NCBI GenBank assembly: GCA_022478985.1
Contig: JAKSZP010009195.1
Coordinates: forward strand, 186,001 to 250,000
Direction: 5' to 3'
DNA: 64,000 nt
Source: Massospora cicadina
Lineage: Eukaryota > Entomophthoromycota > Entomophthoromycetes > Entomophthorales > Entomophthoraceae
The notes below the pieces were generated by a model. The model worked only from the letters and a program-made list of their open reading frames with translations. It was not told the origin of the DNA and searched no databases. The translations under genes and the position numbers were made by a program. This document shows positions 54,799 to 64,000 of this stretch, piece after piece; the stretch's first letter is position 1, and every line of letters begins with the position of its first letter.

Positions 54799-56721
54799 TT
54801 ATTCAAGGCAAGCCGACCAGGGGATGGACATTACCAAAACCAAAATATACTAAAAACTAACTTAACTACTTGGTTCAAACAAAACGCCCTAATGAGCGGA
54901 TTGAGTGGAATGCTTCAAAAACTGACCAACCAGGTGGGCAGCGGAAGCCACTTATCCCTCCATGGCAGAAGGGGGGGGGGGTCGGGGGGCTCCTCTTCAG
55001 CAGCCTCTTTGGCAGCAGCTTCTTCCTCCCATAGTAGGGTGCGTGTCACAGCCGTCAGTAATGGCGTTGGGGCATCTGCGGTATGTGGTTCAATATCTCT
55101 AATAATTGGAATTTAATGGAAATTGCCAGCTAGGTAAATGGCACTTAGATATTCAGTTAAAGCTTTTTCAGCTTTGATTAAGGCTTCTGGGAACTTAACA
55201 AACGTGGCAGTGTTGGTTCAGGTTGTCTTTGCTTTTGGATTCCGTGCTATAGTTTCCACATTCTGGATAGCATCATTTGCGTTTTTGTAATACTGGTTCA
55301 CCAATATTTTTCTTTTGTAGTTAAGGTTGCAGGTATAGCAGGAGGTGGAAATCCTCCTTTGAGTATTGCCATTGATTTAGTGACAGCTTTACGCAGGGTA
55401 CAACAATCTGGTGTTGCAGCTGCTTTGACTGCAAGCTGGTGATCACTACAAAACATTTGGCGTTTAGCTGTGGGGTATAAAGTTGAGGGGGGTATTAGGC
55501 ATCCCATTCTGCATTAATAAACCGCTCAATTTGCAGAGATGGTTCTTCAATGAACTTACCCGATTTGTCAATTTCAGCCAATAATTCCCATGGGTTTTGG
55601 TTAAATTGGATTGGGGAATCAGCAAAGAGTTGAGGTTTGGTCGATTCATTTGAGAAAGCATGGGATCAAACTGGGATCCAATCTGAAGCTTAGATGGGGG
55701 AATTATTTATGGCATTGGGTTGAGGAGGAGGCTTATTGGTGTCTTCAGGTGCAGCTGCAGCAACAGTCTTTGGGGGTGGAGGAGGTAAGATTGTGATTCA
55801 TGCTGGAAATTGTACAGGGTGGGCAGCGGATTGAAGGTCAGTGGATGAGTTGTCCGATCCGCCTCAAGTGGTTGAGAAGGGGCACTTGCCTTTTGAGTGG
55901 TCTAACTTGAAACATGATGGACAGATCGTCTGCCCGCCCTTGATGCAGGCCTGAAACAGTTGGTCAGGCGCTGAGAGAATAATAGTGCATGGCAGAATTG
56001 CCACCGCAATTTTATTAAATTCAAGGCTTATCATGGCATATGCCCGAGGCCCAACAAGTCGTGTGGCCCCATTTGAGACCACAAATTGTAAGATGGGGTT
56101 GGAGCCACAGGCTGCCAAACCGTCCATCAGCTCTTGGTGGAGCACTGCAGGGGGAGGTGGGTGGGCAAACCAGCAAACTGGACCACCAAAGTGGTGTCTG
56201 CTGGGAGCCAAGTCTGAGGTGTGGGGAGAGGGGTGCCCTGGAATACCAGGGGCACAGTTGCTGCAGTGTCAGCGTCAGCTTTGCAGGTGAAGCCAAGGTC
56301 AAAATACCCCTTGTAGGGTGGAAATCAATAAGGTCGGCGGGTGTCATCACCAACTGTGCCATTTTGATAATGGCTTGGTCATGGTATGGGAAAAGTTTCC
56401 CATATTTGACCCTTAGGCATAGTACATGTTGCTCTGGGGGAGCACTAGGGCAGCATGGTACCGCTTGCATATGAGCAAGGTGGGCGTCTAGGTCCTTGGG
56501 TGGAACGAATCTGCCCATGAGTTTGGAGTGACTAGGTGAACCAGTCCTAGCACTTTTTACTTCTGGACGGAAAACAGTGTGGGGAGTTTCGCCGCTGCCC
56601 CACGCTGGAGCAGCTGGCAGAGAATCTGAGGACATTGGAGCAAAAAACTTAGGGCGAATTTGATTTGTATTATAAGTTCATGTAATTTTGCTCAAAAAGT
56701 TACGCTGAGCGGAAAGAAAGT
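54799..56721 (-). mobile_element. LINE-C, ORF1-only non-LTR element
   Basis: A 1.92-kb minus-strand insertion bounded by a perfect 17-bp duplication. Its first bases (CTTTCTTTCC, minus strand from 56721) resemble the start of LINE-B, and its last 26 carry the family 3' block (CATCCCCTGGTCGGCTTGCC) with a GAATAA tail. Between these are only a 5' UTR, ORF1 and a short 3' UTR; ORF2 is absent. This is the organisation of half-LINEs such as mammalian HAL1, moved in trans by the complete LINE. Confidence 0.85.
54960..56635 (-). pseudogene. LINE-C ORF1 protein
   Basis: The ATG at 56635 opens a frame of 204 codons; the original frame is kept by a shift near 56210 and continues to about 55864, then with single stops and shifts to about 54960. 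Total about 550 residues. Parts seen: a Pro/Ser-rich N-terminus; a middle region (VKYGKLFPYHDQAIIKMAQL and VGPRAYAMISLEFNKIAVAI) that could be an RNA-binding fold; an intact CCHC knuckle C-P-S-C-F-K-L-D-H-S-K-G-K-C (about 55885-55928); and an acidic/Ala/Pro C-terminus (EEEAAAKEAAEEEPPDPPPP, about 55020-54965). LINE ORF1 proteins coat their RNA. Confidence 0.75.
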
Positions 56722-56738
56722 TAAATTGGTACAATTAT

Positions 56739-57080
56739 GCCTATAGTACTCATTGTACTTTTAGTCTCCCTGTAAGTCTAATCCAAAAATAAGGGCATCA
56801 CTGTTTGGTGGCTAGGAGATCAACTATAAATACATGTTTATTTAAATATAGAATTACCTTTTACTCAAACTTACCTAATTTTTGAGAGTCATCCCTGGAT
56901 TAGAGTTATACTATAACAGGGGTTGTAAAAATAATCATTGTATATATCTCTATATAGTATTCTGTAATATTTCCCTATCAGGAGACAGATATCATGCGAT
57001 CAGAGAAGATTGGGAGAGGTTCTAGGGATCAGTCACAACCTGTGCAGTATTGTGTGTTTGAGACGCACTACAGCCCTCAA
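56739..57080 (+). repeat. Gypsy-C 3' LTR, right part
   Basis: Continues 42005-42310 (ACTCATTGTAC, CTGGATTAGAG, AGGAGACA). U5 box ACCTGTGCA at 57038-57046. The end merges with the Gypsy-E LTR. Confidence 0.65.
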
Positions 57081-57629
57081 ATATACAAGAAACAATAAAG
57101 AGAATTGGGAATTATCACAAGATACAATTTAAGCTGGGGCATCAATTGACAACCTGGGTGAAACTTTATCAATTTCCAGAGACACAATCTGAAAGCATTA
57201 TAACGATAATAATGCAACAATTTAGACGTCAACTGAGGAGAAGGATTACTGCTTAACCCTCATGCTGACTAAAAGATGTAAGCCCTGATTGAGAAGGACC
57301 CATACGCTCTTAACAACACAAGGCTCCCACGCATACTCTGTATACTATAGAAACTTGTCTCATTACAGTTAGTTTCATTTTCTTTCCTATATTTAAATCA
57401 GAAAAGTATCTAAATTCCTTAGCATATTCATGAAATTAGCATTAGCAGTTGTAATCCAACTAAAGTTGCCAATAACTAGAACATAATTAACATGAAGTGT
57501 TTTGCCAGCGTCCTTCAGGGGCCATTCTGTCATTAGAGCCATCCTGAAGGAAGCTAGAATCTCTAAACAGAACATCTCTAGGAAACCAAAAATTAACTCT
57601 TTAACTCCACTATAATAGGGAAGCCAATA
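57080..57629 (+). repeat. Gypsy-E 5' LTR
   Basis: Aligns with 63500-64000. Its left end is unclear because about 130 bases of the 3' LTR start have no clear match here; it may be truncated into Gypsy-C. Confidence 0.7.
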
Positions 57630-57630
57630 T

Positions 57631-57647
57631 TGGTGCTCACTAAGGGG
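57631..57647 (+). promoter_or_regulatory. Gypsy-E primer-binding site
   Basis: TGGTGCTCACTAAGGGG, again the TGGTGCTCACTA core. Confidence 0.75.
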
Positions 57648-57649
57648 GA

Positions 57650-59650
57650 CCCAAGTTTATTGATGAAAACGTCAATCACAAAATGAACAATAATTTAAGC
57701 AATAAATCTCCACATCTAACGGGGTGAGAAGTATAACTAGATATGAATACTCTCAACATAAAAATACCTCCTGCATAACCTGAGAGTTTGGAGTTTCAGG
57801 CCACATTTGAGTTTAGCTTGCCTTAACCAGACTGTTAATATTATCATTTAGTCCAACAATTAGTGATGCTGTCCAACGCTCTTAGATTGAATACACTAAC
57901 TAAAGGCTTATCCAGCTGCTCCTGAGCCAAAGCGGTATCTTTCTATATGTAGAGGCTTTATAATTCAGCTACCCTAGCCGCTAAATATCTAGCCAACGGG
58001 GTGTAACCCTACCTTCGCCTTTATTTAAGATCAGCACTTCATCACCTCTTCCAGATATTAGGGCTGCATCAGGAGGCGTTACAACAGTTAGGATTGATTA
58101 ATAACCTCAAATCCAAACTTTTTACCATTATGAAACTGCTTCTGCTTTTATATGAGATAACCATGAGGCAAACCAGGAAATCAATGCCTCCTTAAAAATG
58201 CTCAAACCAGATCTCCCTATTGGACTCTAAATTTTGCGCTACATTAATAAGCAACTAGATCACCATCTGCAAGGCGTAGTAACCAGAATACGCGATTAGT
58301 GCCGCAAACTTCTTTAAATCCGCCATTAAGATCCAGACATTTAAGTTGTCTCTAGTGTAACGCCTAAATCAAGTGGAGGTTCTAATTGAGGGACTGCGAC
58401 AGTTAAACTGGGAAACTACACATAGCCTTAGTAGTTTATTGGCCTGAAGGTTTCACTGACTCTGATAGATTTGATGGGCCAAGGTTACAATATTCCTAGA
58501 ACGCATAGTGGCTTTGATGGAGTAGAAGGGCCACAAGGCCCCAAAGGGCCCCTTAGCCCCCTAGAACCACTACCCCACGCACTGAGGGTGCTGAAAATCC
58601 GTGGAGAAGCTAGATAATGGAAAATATGAGGTTTTTACATAAGAACATGTAGTCAATTTATCACGGATGTGGCGTCCCATATTGTTGACCTATTGGCCCA
58701 AACATTACCTTGGAGGCACTAGACAAAGGATGAAAAATATACATGCGTTAACCAAGGTCATCAATAAACGTCTTTATTAAAATAGAAAAAACCTTGTATT
58801 AAACTTGGAAACAAAGTCTGCAGTCGTGAAGCTGAGACCACAGCTCCTAAATCTCAGATAGAGAAAAAGGAAATACTGCCGCCATCAACCAATTCTGGAA
58901 TGAATTATGAAATGTGGAAAAACTAAGAAGAGAGATGTATCAAAGAGACCACCGCGAGTAAGCAGGATTTTTTCCTCTGATCCAAGCCATAGTGCTGAAA
59001 ATGGCATAAAATATCTTTCTGCCCTTTTAGGGTCTATTTTTAAGTCCAGTTTCAAAGAGAGGTTCATATTTGATCAGGAGAGTATTGCATCATCCTTGGA
59101 TGCTTAAGAGAGTTTGATGGAGGAGGCCACCAACATGAAGCAAGTGAAACACATCAATTTTTTTCTCTGTGAAGAATCTAGAGAAAAATGACCCCACACC
59201 TACGTGATTGTCAGACTGGTCTCAGGTCAAGACCTCCTTAAAGAGCTTGTAAGCAATCAGTATTTTTTAAATAAAATGCAAACCTTCTATGCGATCCGCC
59301 TTGATAAAGGTGAACGTCATACTGACTTCTCTAGATGATACTCTGCTAGTGCTAAACCATTGATTACTACTAATTGCATTCTATAAATGACGCCAATACT
59401 GCAGTTATTTCTTCCCTTGGTCCTGTCCTGATGTCCAGATACAAATGATAGAGCTCAAACGGACTTTTACATGTACAAGAAATCAAGGATGCTTTGATAA
59501 ATTTATGCCTCTTCCTACATTCCTTGCTTCTCTAAAACATCCAAGTCAGCCTCACGCGCATGCCATTGAATTAAAAGACAATAATATATATCTGCTTTAC
59601 TGTAAAGGTCTTTGTCAAACCTTGGATTAATACTATACATGATGTACAGA
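57650..59650 (+). pseudogene. Gypsy-E gag remnant with collagen-like piece
   Basis: Broken frames. Helical Leu/Lys pieces at 57800-58480 resemble the coiled-coil Gag extension. At about 58518-58570 a frame reads DGVEGPQGPKGPLSPLEP, a short Gly-X-Y run like the one in Gypsy-D, at the same relative place (after the coiled coil, before the Gag core). From 58900 to 59650 only small open pieces remain; no intact knuckle. Confidence 0.55.
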
Positions 59651-60850
59651 TGAGGTGGATCGTCAACTGTTTAACAAAGAATGTCAACATGAAGAAAAAG
59701 TTATTTTTTCATACAATTCCACTACCATGCCTCTAACAAGATCTACTATCCCTGAAAGAATCGCCTCCAAGGAAACCTGGTTGAACAAGATATCAGATTC
59801 TGACAATAATCAATTAATACCACTTAATATTCTTCTAATGAGTCACCTAAGTTCCTCACTTTGCCGCCAAAATTTAACAGCCTGATAAATCAGATTGCCA
59901 TTAGATTATCAAAAAATCCCTGTTCTTGCATCAATTTTAGTGGATCCCTAATAAATATAATTTCATCAGGACATATGAAGAAAATCAACATAACTTCTCA
60001 CCTTTTCACACTGGATGAAGTATAAGACCATTGGAACCATATGTAAATTGTCTACTGGGGCCTATTTTGTGCTCTCACTTAAGTTCAGTATAATATCTTG
60101 GACACCTCGGTGGTAGCCCTTGATATTCCATCTATGAGTTACTGCTGAAGACTTAATTCCTATGGGAGAATGATGTCATTATCCTTACCATAAAGAATTA
60201 TAATTCTTACTTCAAAGAATATTATCCTTACTTGAGACTTGAGCCCACCTAATATTTAAGACTAACAAGGATTTTATTGAGTATTTAAAGGCTTGCACCT
60301 GCTTACTGAGAATGGGTAATAAAAGTAATTAAATATAATATCATGTACGGTTTTCTGCATGCATCTGCAACCGCATGTGGTTGATGAAAAGAAGGAATGC
60401 AGGACCATCTAGTACTAAAAAAAAAGAAGGAATGCATTTGTACTCTCAGGAACAATAGTAATTCCCCAAGGTACCCAGTCATAATTAACATTTAAGTGCA
60501 TGTGAACATTCCCCTTGGGAGACTAAAAGAGATACAAGGTGCTGATAACCTGTTGTTGAAAGAGGCAATAACTTTTCCCAGGTTCTTGAGTCTGTGTATG
60601 CTGGCCTTATATTGGTTTATTGGCCAAACTGACAACTAAGATGTATATAGTGTGACCCAACACCCCATTATCATCTGTACGTTTAATATCCATCAACAAG
60701 ATTGATAATGTCCAAGGTTTTGGGAGCCTCTGTGATTTTTATGTTAGAGTAAAATACCGTAATGCATTATTTGTAACTTTGTTTAGAGAAGAACTGACTT
60801 CTAAACAAAAGAAAAAAGTCAACAAGCTGCTGAAGGAATAAACCTATTTT
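59651..60850 (+). other. Gypsy-E gag-pol middle, protease not recognised
   Basis: About 1.2 kb where the gag tail and protease would lie. Small open frames only (59655-59885 is the longest, 76 codons). No D-T/S-G motif was found. It carries the second micro-insertion at 60387-60436. Confidence 0.4.
60387..60436 (+). mobile_element. 20-bp A-tailed micro-insertion with 15-bp target duplication
   Basis: AAAAGAAGGAATGCA at 60387-60401 is repeated unchanged at 60422-60436. Between them is GGACCATCTAGTACTAAAAA (60402-60421). It shares 17 bases with the insertion at 47095-47111, in unrelated flanking DNA. Confidence 0.75.
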
Positions 60851-63354
60851 TTCTCTACTTCCACATATGACTTCACCAAGATGAAAGGGTCATACATAAT
60901 GTGGAAACAGGAGATGCTCCACCCATTAGTTTGCGGCCTTAACTGGGTAAGCAAAGTAGAGGAAGACCAAGTCACTACGGAGCTCAGAAAATTATTAGAG
61001 TTAATATTACTGGTACCGTTTAAAGCCCATGGGATCGCTCAGCCTATTTGTTCACAAGAAATGTGGAATTTACCAAGTTTTCATCAACTACTAAAAGTTT
61101 AATTTGGTAATTAATAAAACAGTTATTCATTGCTGAAGATTGACCTATTGCTACGCCTCCTAGACAGAACTCTGATTTTTGCCATGGAACTTACCAGAAG
61201 GTAATGGCAGATTGAGCTCGCCTATGAGGTCAAAACAAATTAACATTAATTTCCAACAAAAGACTATTTAGGCCAGAACAAATTTCACAAGGGCAATGCG
61301 ATGCCCCACCACCTTTCAAAGAGCTATGGAAGGCTTCCGGTGACCTTAAGTTATTGTGCATAGGTTTACCTTGATGACATCAAAGTATTCTACAAGACCT
61401 TCAAGATTATCTAAGGTATCTTTACCTAGTCTTTAACCAGCTGAGGCAGGGTTCATATAATCACTTAAGCCTTCTAAATGTTATTTTTTTCAACCCTAGT
61501 TAGAGTTCCTTGGGAATAAAGTCAACAGCAGAGAATTCAACCCCTTTCAGAAAAGGTTGTCACAATTAAGAAGATTACCCTCTGAAGCCTTAGAGACATC
61601 TAAGTGTTCCTTGGAATGGTGGGTGTAATACAGATACTCATCCCGCGGTTACTTACCTTATTAAAAATTGGTTTACCTGCCTTTATATAGCATTCCGTTC
61701 AAATGGAATCTTGAGAAGTATAAGGAATTAAACCTCCTTAAGATCGCTTTAATTAATCAATCAGTCCTTATAGATATGAAGTTCAATTAACCCTTTAGCT
61801 AACTACCAATCCCATTGATGTGACTGCGGGGCCATTATATCCCAAGCAGATGATCAACAAATTTCTGACTAGTAGCTACTTCAGTAAAAATTTTCTTAGG
61901 CCTGGAAGAACTACAGCATTACCAAACAATGTTGTTTGGCATGCTTTTGCAATTAAGAATTTTTTGGCCTTATCTATATGTAACACACTTCACAATTATT
62001 TCTTATCATGCCTCTATAAGATGGCTCCATCAGATGAAGGGTCCAACTATGATGCTTTCTAGATGGGCGCAATGGCTACAGAGCTATAATTTTACTAAAG
62101 TTCATCGCGCAATTACTGCTACCAAATGTGATGGTTGTTGAAGATGTCAACCTTAGCTGTGTTAATACCTGAGGAAGACCGCCTATATGATCTGAAAGGC
62201 TGGCTGATAGGTAATAGTTTTAGACATTGGAGACCAAGAAGGAATTGCAATCTATGTCAAAATCACCTAATTTTGATGATGAGATGCTCTATAAATTTTT
62301 AAAAGAAAATGTTTGCCTTTTGCGCGGCTTTACTCAGGAACTGAAGTTGTTTTCAAAGGCAATCCAGCATAGGTCACGGAGTCATCAAGAAGATGTATGA
62401 TTGGTTGTTAAAAATGTTTATTTGTACTGGAAGCTTAATTTACATGAGGTTCTAAAGCCTTTATAACGTGTAGACGCATACTTTAGAAGCCCCACTAGCA
62501 TCAAGTCGTGTCTCCCTCAGCGCCATGTAGTGTGGTCAATGTTGGTGTAGAGGACCTTTATAAACGGGTCATCATAACCATTGCTACATCCTAATCACTA
62601 TTGGCTGTTTAATTAATTGGAACAAGGCTATTTTTGTACCTTCTGCCACATCTAAGACTACGTCCTTATTTTTCAACTTCCTTTTCACACCGTGGATGCC
62701 TGAAAGTTTTAATTTCTGACAATGGGTTAGATTTTATGTCACATGTTGTACAACAACTAACGTCACAGTTCAGTACCAGCTAAAAAATTGCTCCTCCTAA
62801 AATACTTTATTTAATGGATCAGAATAGTGAGCTAATGGAACCTAATATCTATACTGCGTGAGATGGCATCCACTAATACCATGCTTTGAAACCACTATCT
62901 GCCATCCACCTTGCTGGCCTACAGGTTAAGTTATTATCAAATAATAATCTGTAGCTATTCCAGGCCCTATTTGGGAGAGAATCATGATTACCTAGCAGTG
63001 TGCAGCCGCTGATAGTCTTGTCAATTTCTGAAACAGCAGAGTTAGCTATAGGGCACTGGCCAATGAAATCAATTTCAAGTGCTTGCCACCTAAGAGGTCA
63101 TTATAACCACTTTGAAGGAGCCTACGCAATTCAATGCTCAGTGAGGGGCCCTTCCCACCTTAATTTGGATAAACTAATTTTTTCCCATTGTGGTCCTGGA
63201 AGATGTCCCAACAAGTTTGAAAACTCTTGTCTGAGACCATATTACATCCTGTACAGGGCGGTCTCTGAGTATGACATTGCAGATGTTGTCTAGGGAACTG
63301 TGGCTAATAAGGTTCATGTCAATTTCTTTGGGAATATGTATCCCAACAAATTCA
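60851..63354 (+). pseudogene. Gypsy-E pol: RT, RNase H, integrase
   Basis: RT from about 60900 (TTELRKLLELILLVPFKAHG) with fingers/palm pieces at 61190-61340 and an intact VYLDDIKVF box (Tyr 61367-61369, Asp 61373-61378). Thumb ends VFLGMVG (about 61605-61625). RNase H pieces at 61820-62140 (FAIKNFLALSICNTLHNYF; SIRWLHQMKG; LSRWAQWLQSYNF). Integrase from about 62390 with the second Asp in VLISDNGLDFMSHVV (62707-62750); the Glu region is worn. C-terminal open piece 63000-63293 (LRPYYILYRAVSEYDIADVV). Stops throughout. Confidence 0.8.
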
Positions 63355-63368
63355 TTTTAAGGGGACAT

Positions 63369-64000
63369 TGTCATGATTTTATAGAGCATATGATCTAACA
63401 CTTGTAATCTTAATGCAATGCGCAGTTTGAACACCCTCCACCTGAATTTAAACTTGAAAACACAAGTAAACTTTCATTTAATGACTTTTCTCTTAAATGG
63501 GAAAACCCAATGAAGGAGGTTTAGGAAGCATCACAAGATACAATTTGGACTGGTCCATTAATAACTGACCTGGAGGAATATCTATCCCAAATCCCAGAGC
63601 TGAAATATGAAAGCACCAGAATTAGGGGGTGAAATAATCCAGGTGTCAACAGAGGAGAAAGATCACTGCTTGACTCTCATTAGAGTGAGAAGTGAAGATT
63701 CTGATTGAGGAAGGCCCAGATGCTCTCTACGCCATAGGCTCACACATAACCTATAAACATTGAAGAATAATGATACAAGGAAGTTAGTTCTGAATTCTTT
63801 CCTCTATTTAAATCAGTGTATAATTTACGTTCCTTTACATATTTATGACAACAGTTTTATCAATAAGGAGCCAGGAAAGCGCCAATAAATGGACTACACT
63901 GAACATGAAAGTGCTTTGCCTTCGCCTCTCAGGAGCCATTATGTCACTAGCCATCCTGATGGCTAGAATCTCCAAACAGGACATCTCTTGGCAACCAAAA
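63369..64000 (+). repeat. Gypsy-E 3' LTR, truncated by window end
   Basis: Starts TGTCATGATTTTATAGAG after the purine run AAGGGGACAT. Matches the 5' LTR from about 63500 on; its last 40-50 bases lie beyond the window. Confidence 0.75.

Larger units (their letters stand above)
54782..56738 (-). repeat. Perfect 17-bp target duplication around LINE-C
   Basis: TAAATTGGTACAATTAT at 54782-54798 and 56722-56738, identical. The Gypsy-C 5' LTR has the single empty site at about 41988-42004 (TAAATTGATACAGTTAT). Confidence 0.93.
41804..57080 (+). mobile_element. Gypsy-C, Ty3/gypsy element split by Gypsy-D and LINE-C
   Basis: Its LTR starts at 41804 and again at 54604 (TGTTGAAAAGG; both continue TTGACTTGACTTTGA). 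Gag-like sequence lies before 43606, and RT-thumb/RNase H/integrase after 52719. The host jumps from Gag to RT thumb at the Gypsy-D site, so a large gag-RT deletion is older than that insertion or coincides with it. A purine run AAGGGGAGAAG precedes 54604. The right end (57050-57090) runs into the Gypsy-E LTR and is unresolved. Confidence 0.75.
57080..64000 (+). mobile_element. Gypsy-E, Ty3/gypsy element running off the window
   Basis: 5' LTR about 57080-57629, PBS 57631-57647, interior to 63354, purine run 63361-63368, 3' LTR from 63369 to the window end. LTRs share ATCACAAGATACAATTT (57115; 63531), TCTATTTAAATCAG and CAGGAGCCATTATGTCA-like blocks. Interior: gag remnants with a collagen-like piece, RT with intact YLDD, RNase H and integrase. 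Heavily broken. Confidence 0.8.

Noticed and set aside
54968..54981. Run of about 12 G as a G-quadruplex or switch signal
   Set aside because: It encodes the Pro-rich end of LINE-C ORF1 on the other strand; a single run cannot form a quadruplex and its length may be unreliable.
56021..56474. Plus-strand Gly/Trp-rich frame opposite LINE-C ORF1
   Set aside because: Shadow of the minus-strand ORF1, which has ATG, zinc knuckle and correct position between LINE ends.
63000..63293. Chromodomain at the end of Gypsy-E integrase
   Set aside because: The region is open but lacks the aromatic cage pattern I would need; it is better left as integrase C-terminus.

Overview
The window reads as eukaryotic, AT-rich, gene-free DNA made almost wholly of decayed retrotransposons: Ty3/gypsy-type LTR elements, non-LTR (LINE) elements with an APE-like endonuclease and reverse transcriptase, and small non-autonomous derivatives of both. 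I see no host gene, rRNA, tRNA gene, CRISPR array or bacterial-type operon. The organism is not determined. A large TE-bloated genome is certain from the content; a fungus is my low-confidence guess, from the look of the LINE C-terminus and the C-to-T/G-to-A style of decay. Element names used here are local labels.

Nest 1 (about 4.7-41.05 kb) is four elements deep. The outermost is LTR element H: its 5' LTR is split (4710-5418 and 37391-37724), its primer-binding site is at 37726, and its 3' LTR is at about 39473-41051. Into that 5' LTR went Gypsy-A (5419-37390; 1.2-kb LTRs, gag, PR, RT, RH, IN). Gypsy-A then received four insertions: a 2.2-kb Mini-LTR element in its 5' LTR (5731-7905, minus strand), Gypsy-B1 in its gag/PR region (10357-21293, minus), Gypsy-B2 in its 3' LTR (25056-31124, plus, 5-bp duplication ATACC intact), and a full-length LINE-B further along the same LTR (31215-36515). 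Gypsy-B1 was in turn split inside its RNase H by TG1 (12322-17137), a non-autonomous LTR element coding only Gag and protease.

Left of nest 1 lie the 3' end of LINE-A (1-1342), an LTR scrap and a Gypsy pol remnant (to about 4.7 kb). Right of it is a solo LTR of the Gypsy-B family (41173-41737). Nest 2 follows: Gypsy-C (about 41804-57080), interrupted by Gypsy-D (43611-52714, minus), which itself carries a 2.4-kb LTR-like insertion, and by LINE-C (54799-56721), an ORF1-only LINE with both authentic ends and a perfect 17-bp target duplication. Gypsy-E (about 57080 to beyond 64000) closes the window.

The strongest unusual signals are: two independent 17-20-bp insertions of the same A-tailed sequence, each bounded by a perfect 15-18-bp target duplication; the ORF1-only LINE-C; the Gag-protease-only TG1; a tandem-repeat ORF running through the LTR of Mini-LTR; collagen-like Gly-X-Y segments in two Gag proteins; and one unusual primer-binding sequence (TGGTGCTCACTAC) plus a U5 box (ACCTGTGCA) shared by LTR families that otherwise look unrelated. 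By eye, LTR-pair divergence follows the nesting order, with the outer H and Gypsy-A the most decayed and TG1 the least.
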